Source: UBA11136 sp964482135 (GTDB lineage Bacteria > Pseudomonadota > Alphaproteobacteria > UBA11136). Taken from it: a stretch of 23,161 nt of DNA. The position numbers and the translations under genes are program-made. The stretch spans positions 1 through 23,161 of the forward strand of contig CAYZWF010000033.1 in NCBI GenBank assembly GCA_964482135.1, read 5' to 3'. How positions within the stretch are numbered: position 1 is the stretch's first letter; each line of letters begins with the position of its first letter. A model generated the notes under the pieces. The model was not told the origin of the DNA and searched no databases. It saw only the letters and a list, made by a program, of their open reading frames with translations. Of this stretch, positions 20,349-23,161 are shown piece after piece.

Positions 20349-22472
20349 ATGGCCGCTTCCGGCACGGAAAATGACGCCAAACGCCCCCTGACCCCCAAAG
20401 AGAAACTCATCTGGACCGGGGTCGCCATCCTCGGCGCGGTGGCGCTGGGCGGCGTCGCCATCCATCGCGGCGAAACCATCAACAGCGCCTGGCTGGTGGT
20501 GGCCGCCGTCTGCGTCTACGCCCTGGGCTACCGCTTCTATTCCGCCTTCATCGCGGCCAAGGTGCTGGCGCTGGACATCAACCGCGCCACTCCCGCCGAA
20601 CGCCTCGATAACGGCCGCGACTTCGTGCCCACCAATAAATGGATCGTCTTCGGCCATCACTTCGCCGCCATTTCCGGCCCCGGCCCCCTGATCGGCCCGA
20701 CCCTGGCCGCCCAGTTCGGCTATCTCCCCGGCACCCTATGGATACTGGTGGGCGCGGTGCTGGGCGGCTGCGTCCAGGATTTCGTCATCCTCGCCTGTTC
20801 CCTGCGCCGCAACGGGCGCTCGCTGGGCCAGATGGCGCGCGACGAATTGGGCCCCATCGGCGGCGCCACCGCCCTGATCGGCGTCATGGTGATCATGATC
20901 ATCCTCATTGCCGTGCTCGGCCTGGTGGTGGTCAAAGCCCTGGCCCACAGCCCCTGGGGGACGTTTACCGTGGGCATGACCATCCCCATCGCGCTCTTGA
21001 TGGGTTTCTACATGCGCCATATCCGCCCCGGCCGGGTGCTGGAAATGACCCTGATCGGTGTGGTGCTGCTGCTGTTCTGCGTGCTTGCCGGGGGCTATGT
21101 GAACCACCATCCCGGCCTTCACGCCGCCTTCGATCTGGGGCCGGAGACCCTGGCCTGGATCATCATCGCCTACGGTTTCGCCTCGGCCACCCTGCCGGTA
21201 TGGATGCTGTTGGCGCCGCGCGATTACCTCTCCACCTTCATGAAGCTGGGCACCATCTTCCTCTTGGCCATCGCCATCGTCACCCTGCGGCCCGAGATGC
21301 ACATGCCCGCCGTCACGCCGTTTATAGACGGCACAGGGCCCATCTTCGGCGGCAAGGTCTTTCCCTTTGTGTTCATTACCATCGCCTGCGGCGCCATTTC
21401 CGGCTTCCATTCCCTGATCGCCAGCGGCACCACGCCCAAGCTGCTGACCAGCGAACCCGACGCCCGCATGATCGGCTATGGCGGCATGATGCTGGAATCC
21501 TTCGTCGCCGTCATGGCCATGATCGCCGCCTGCGTCATGGAGCCCGGCGTCTTCTTCGCCATCAACAGCCCCGGCGGCGTTGTCGGTTCCCTGCCTGCCG
21601 AAGCCGTTGCCACCATTTCCTCCTGGGGCTTCCCGGTGACCGTGGAGACCATGGACACGCTGGCCCGCGAGGTGGGCGAGACCACGCTGTTTGCCCGCAC
21701 CGGCGGCGCGCCTTCGCTGGCCATCGGCATGGCGACTTTGTTCTCGGGGTTGTTCGGCGGCGCCTTCATCGCCGTGTGGTACCACTTCGCCATCATGTTC
21801 GAGGCCCTCTTCATCCTCACCACGTTGGACGCGGGCACCCGGGTGGGCCGTTTCATGTTGCAGGATTTACTCGGCAACGTGGTGCCGGCCCTGGGCCGCA
21901 CCAGCTGGTATCCCGGCGTCTTCATAACCAGCGCGCTGGTGGTGGGCAGTTGGGGCTATTTCCTGTGGACCGGAGTCATGGACCCGCTGGGCGGCATCAA
22001 TTCGCTGTGGCCGCTGTTCGGCATTTCCAACCAGATGCTGGCCGCCATCGCGCTCTGTGTGGCCACCACCATCATCGTCAAGCGCGGCGGCCTCCGCTAT
22101 GCCTGGGTGACGGGCGCGCCCCTGGCCTGGCTCCTGACCGTCACCTCCACGGCAGCCCGGGAGAAACTTTTCAGCGACGAGTTCCGCATCGGTTTCCTCG
22201 CCAAGGCGCGCATCCTCGGCGACCAACTTGCCGCCGGGACGCTGTCGCCCGAATTGGCGGCAAAAGCGCCCCAGCTCATCTTCAACGCCAACCTCAACGC
22301 CGCGCTGACATTATTTTTCCTGATGGTGATCTGGGTCATGGCCGCCGACACGGCGCGTGTGTGCACTCGTGTGGTTACGGGCCGTCCCCACATACCTAGC
22401 AGCGAGACCGAGTTTAAGCCAACGCGCCTCGGCCCCGACCTCGCCGCCATCCCGGAGCCTACACAGTTGTAA
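20349..22472 (+). CDS. cstA: Carbon starvation protein CstA family transporter
   Basis: An inner-membrane transporter of 707 residues with many membrane segments, the expected family length. Signatures are VFGHHFAAISGPGPLIGPTLAAQFGYLPGTLWILVGAVLGG (about 100-140), the QDF motif just after, CGAISGFHSLIASGTTPK in the middle, and LFGISNQMLAAIAL near the end. E. coli CstA and BtsT take up pyruvate, and peptide uptake has also been attributed to CstA. The C-terminus SSETEFKPTRLGPDLAAIPEPTQL is cytoplasmic. A diverged copy of this tail lies just downstream. An AAAAGGAACC site precedes the ATG. Confidence 0.96.
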   Translation: MAASGTENDAKRPLTPKEKLIWTGVAILGAVALGGVAIHRGETINSAWLVVAAVCVYALGYRFYSAFIAAKVLALDINRATPAERLDNGRDFVPTNKWIVFGHHFAAISGPGPLIGPTLAAQFGYLPGTLWILVGAVLGGCVQDFVILACSLRRNGRSLGQMARDELGPIGGATALIGVMVIMIILIAVLGLVVVKALAHSPWGTFTVGMTIPIALLMGFYMRHIRPGRVLEMTLIGVVLLLFCVLAGGYVNHHPGLHAAFDLGPETLAWIIIAYGFASATLPVWMLLAPRDYLSTFMKLGTIFLLAIAIVTLRPEMHMPAVTPFIDGTGPIFGGKVFPFVFITIACGAISGFHSLIASGTTPKLLTSEPDARMIGYGGMMLESFVAVMAMIAACVMEPGVFFAINSPGGVVGSLPAEAVATISSWGFPVTVETMDTLAREVGETTLFARTGGAPSLAIGMATLFSGLFGGAFIAVWYHFAIMFEALFILTTLDAGTRVGRFMLQDLLGNVVPALGRTSWYPGVFITSALVVGSWGYFLWTGVMDPLGGINSLWPLFGISNQMLAAIALCVATTIIVKRGGLRYAWVTGAPLAWLLTVTSTAAREKLFSDEFRIGFLAKARILGDQLAAGTLSPELAAKAPQLIFNANLNAALTLFFLMVIWVMAADTARVCTRVVTGRPHIPSSETEFKPTRLGPDLAAIPEPTQL

Positions 22473-22503
22473 ACCCCACCGTTGAGTGACGGCCGAAGGA
22501 CGC

Positions 22504-22580
22504 AGCGAAGCAAGACCGAGTTTGAGCCCACACGGCTTGGGCCGGACATGGCGGCGATCCCCGAACCGACGCAGCTTTAG
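22504..22580 (+). pseudogene. Remnant of a second cstA 3' end
   Basis: From 22515 the plus strand encodes TEFEPTRLGPDMAAIPEPTQL and a TAG stop (22578-22580), almost the same peptide as the end of CstA, which closes at 22472. Most nucleotide differences are synonymous, and AGCA appears extra just before the matching part. No other cstA sequence surrounds it. It looks like the tail of another cstA allele left by recombination. Confidence 0.75.
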
Positions 22581-22628
22581 GGGGGGGGTGGTAAGAGAGG
22601 AAAGTTCCCCCACGACGGTAGGTATCGT

Positions 22629-23003
22629 TCACTTGGTCTTCTTGTATCTTCGCCGCTCTAATTCTCTCCGCGCCTCTTCAAATACAGTGTAAAGGGACGG
22701 GAATCCAAACCAATCACCTATAATTTCCTGCTTTGACCAATCGGAAAACTTGTTTCTGAACATTCCGAAATCTAGCAAGTGCCATTGCCATTTATAGATT
22801 TGAGGAAGGGCTATCATTTCATACAAGCTTAACTCTATTTTTCCGTCCGTCACAACCAATGGAGCCGCCCCAATTCGCGCTGAGCATTTCCAATTTTTTG
22901 TGTCTCGAATTGCACAGTCCTTATAGCGCTGGATGCTCTCTGCCCCTTGGTCCAGCAGCCATGTTACAACCTCGGCCTGGTCAGGCTGAATCCGAAACTC
23001 CAA
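22629..23003 (-). CDS. Hypothetical protein, AT-richer orphan gene
   Basis: An unrecognised soluble protein of about 124 residues with a TTG start at 23003. It is rich in Trp, Lys and Glu (KWQWHLLDFGMFRNKFSDWSKQEIIGDWFGFPSLY) and ends in a basic helix (EEARRELERRRYKKTK). Base composition and codon use differ from the rest of the window, suggesting horizontal transfer. The frame stays open upstream to a TAA at 23148-23150, and that part (GTIYRAKCDQ, then SCDVGYLAGDRLEF) also looks coding, but it holds no ATG. The true start may therefore be further upstream, disrupted or non-standard. It converges on the cstA remnant. No family assignment is offered. Confidence 0.6.
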   Translation of the reverse strand: MEFRIQPDQAEVVTWLLDQGAESIQRYKDCAIRDTKNWKCSARIGAAPLVVTDGKIELSLYEMIALPQIYKWQWHLLDFGMFRNKFSDWSKQEIIGDWFGFPSLYTVFEEARRELERRRYKKTK

Positions 23004-23161
23004 TCTATCCCCTGCGAGATAGCCAACATCGCAAGATAAGCCGTCACTTGAAAGTTGGTCGCACTTTGCGCGGTATATTGTCCCTTCGTTAGAAAACGGA
23101 CTCCAAGTGACCCTCCCCCTGTGAGTTGGTCCACCCTTATAGTTAGTTTAGGAGGATCAAG

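Noticed and set aside
20639..22399. 586-codon open frame inside cstA
   Set aside because: Alternative frame of the clearly recognised CstA; its Arg/His/Pro-rich translation is typical of GC-rich shadow frames.

Overview
The window reads as chromosomal DNA of a motile, GC-rich alphaproteobacterium, probably of a Rhodospirillales-like lineage. This rests on codon use, a Mg-type HemB, an LdtR-like MarR regulator, serine-cycle type enzymes and the bacterial leucyltransferase Bpt. No rRNA, tRNA, CRISPR array, transposase or prophage was recognised. Nearly all the DNA is ordinary dense chromosomal coding sequence. The right-hand ~600 bases differ: a decayed cstA tail is followed by an AT-richer orphan gene.

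Layout. (1) 183-743 (+): an anchored, FliL-like small protein. (2) 792-5598 (-): a compact biotin operon in the order bioF-bioH-bioC-bioD-bioA, with stop and start codons overlapping at every junction; bioB is not in the window. (3) 5773-6279 (-): a MarR/LdtR-like regulator. (4) 6280-6673: an AT-rich, repeat- and palindrome-rich regulatory region. (5) 6674-7951 (+): the most striking gene, an uninterrupted fusion of an Xre/Cro-type helix-turn-helix domain to a complete porphobilinogen synthase (HemB). (6) 7948-10039: an alpha/beta hydrolase (-) and a CaiB/BaiF CoA-transferase (+), transcribed divergently. (7) 10223-12223: a small membrane stress-type protein (+) and a membrane HD-GYP phosphodiesterase (-), which converge. 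(8) 12580-16232 (+): serine-glyoxylate aminotransferase, hydroxypyruvate reductase and glycerate 2-kinase. These are three consecutive steps carrying glyoxylate and serine to 2-phosphoglycerate, and a structured leader precedes them. (9) 16461-18619 (+): motA, broken by a one-base frameshift near its 3' end, then motB with a long acidic tail. (10) 18639-22472 (+): an RDD membrane protein, bpt (with an overlapping upstream mini-ORF), a YbdD-family small protein and the carbon-starvation transporter cstA. (11) 22500-23161: a remnant of a second cstA 3' end, then an unrecognised (-) strand gene.

Working together: the bio genes make pimeloyl-ACP (bioC, bioH) and carry it to dethiobiotin (bioF, bioA, bioD). 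The sgaA-hprA-gckA trio salvages C2 carbon into glycolysis. YbdD and CstA normally act as a pair in pyruvate or peptide uptake. MotA and MotB form the flagellar stator.

The best candidate for an undescribed system is the HTH-HemB fusion with its own upstream palindromes. It suggests a tetrapyrrole enzyme that may also bind DNA. All product calls come from reading motifs by eye; no database search was run.
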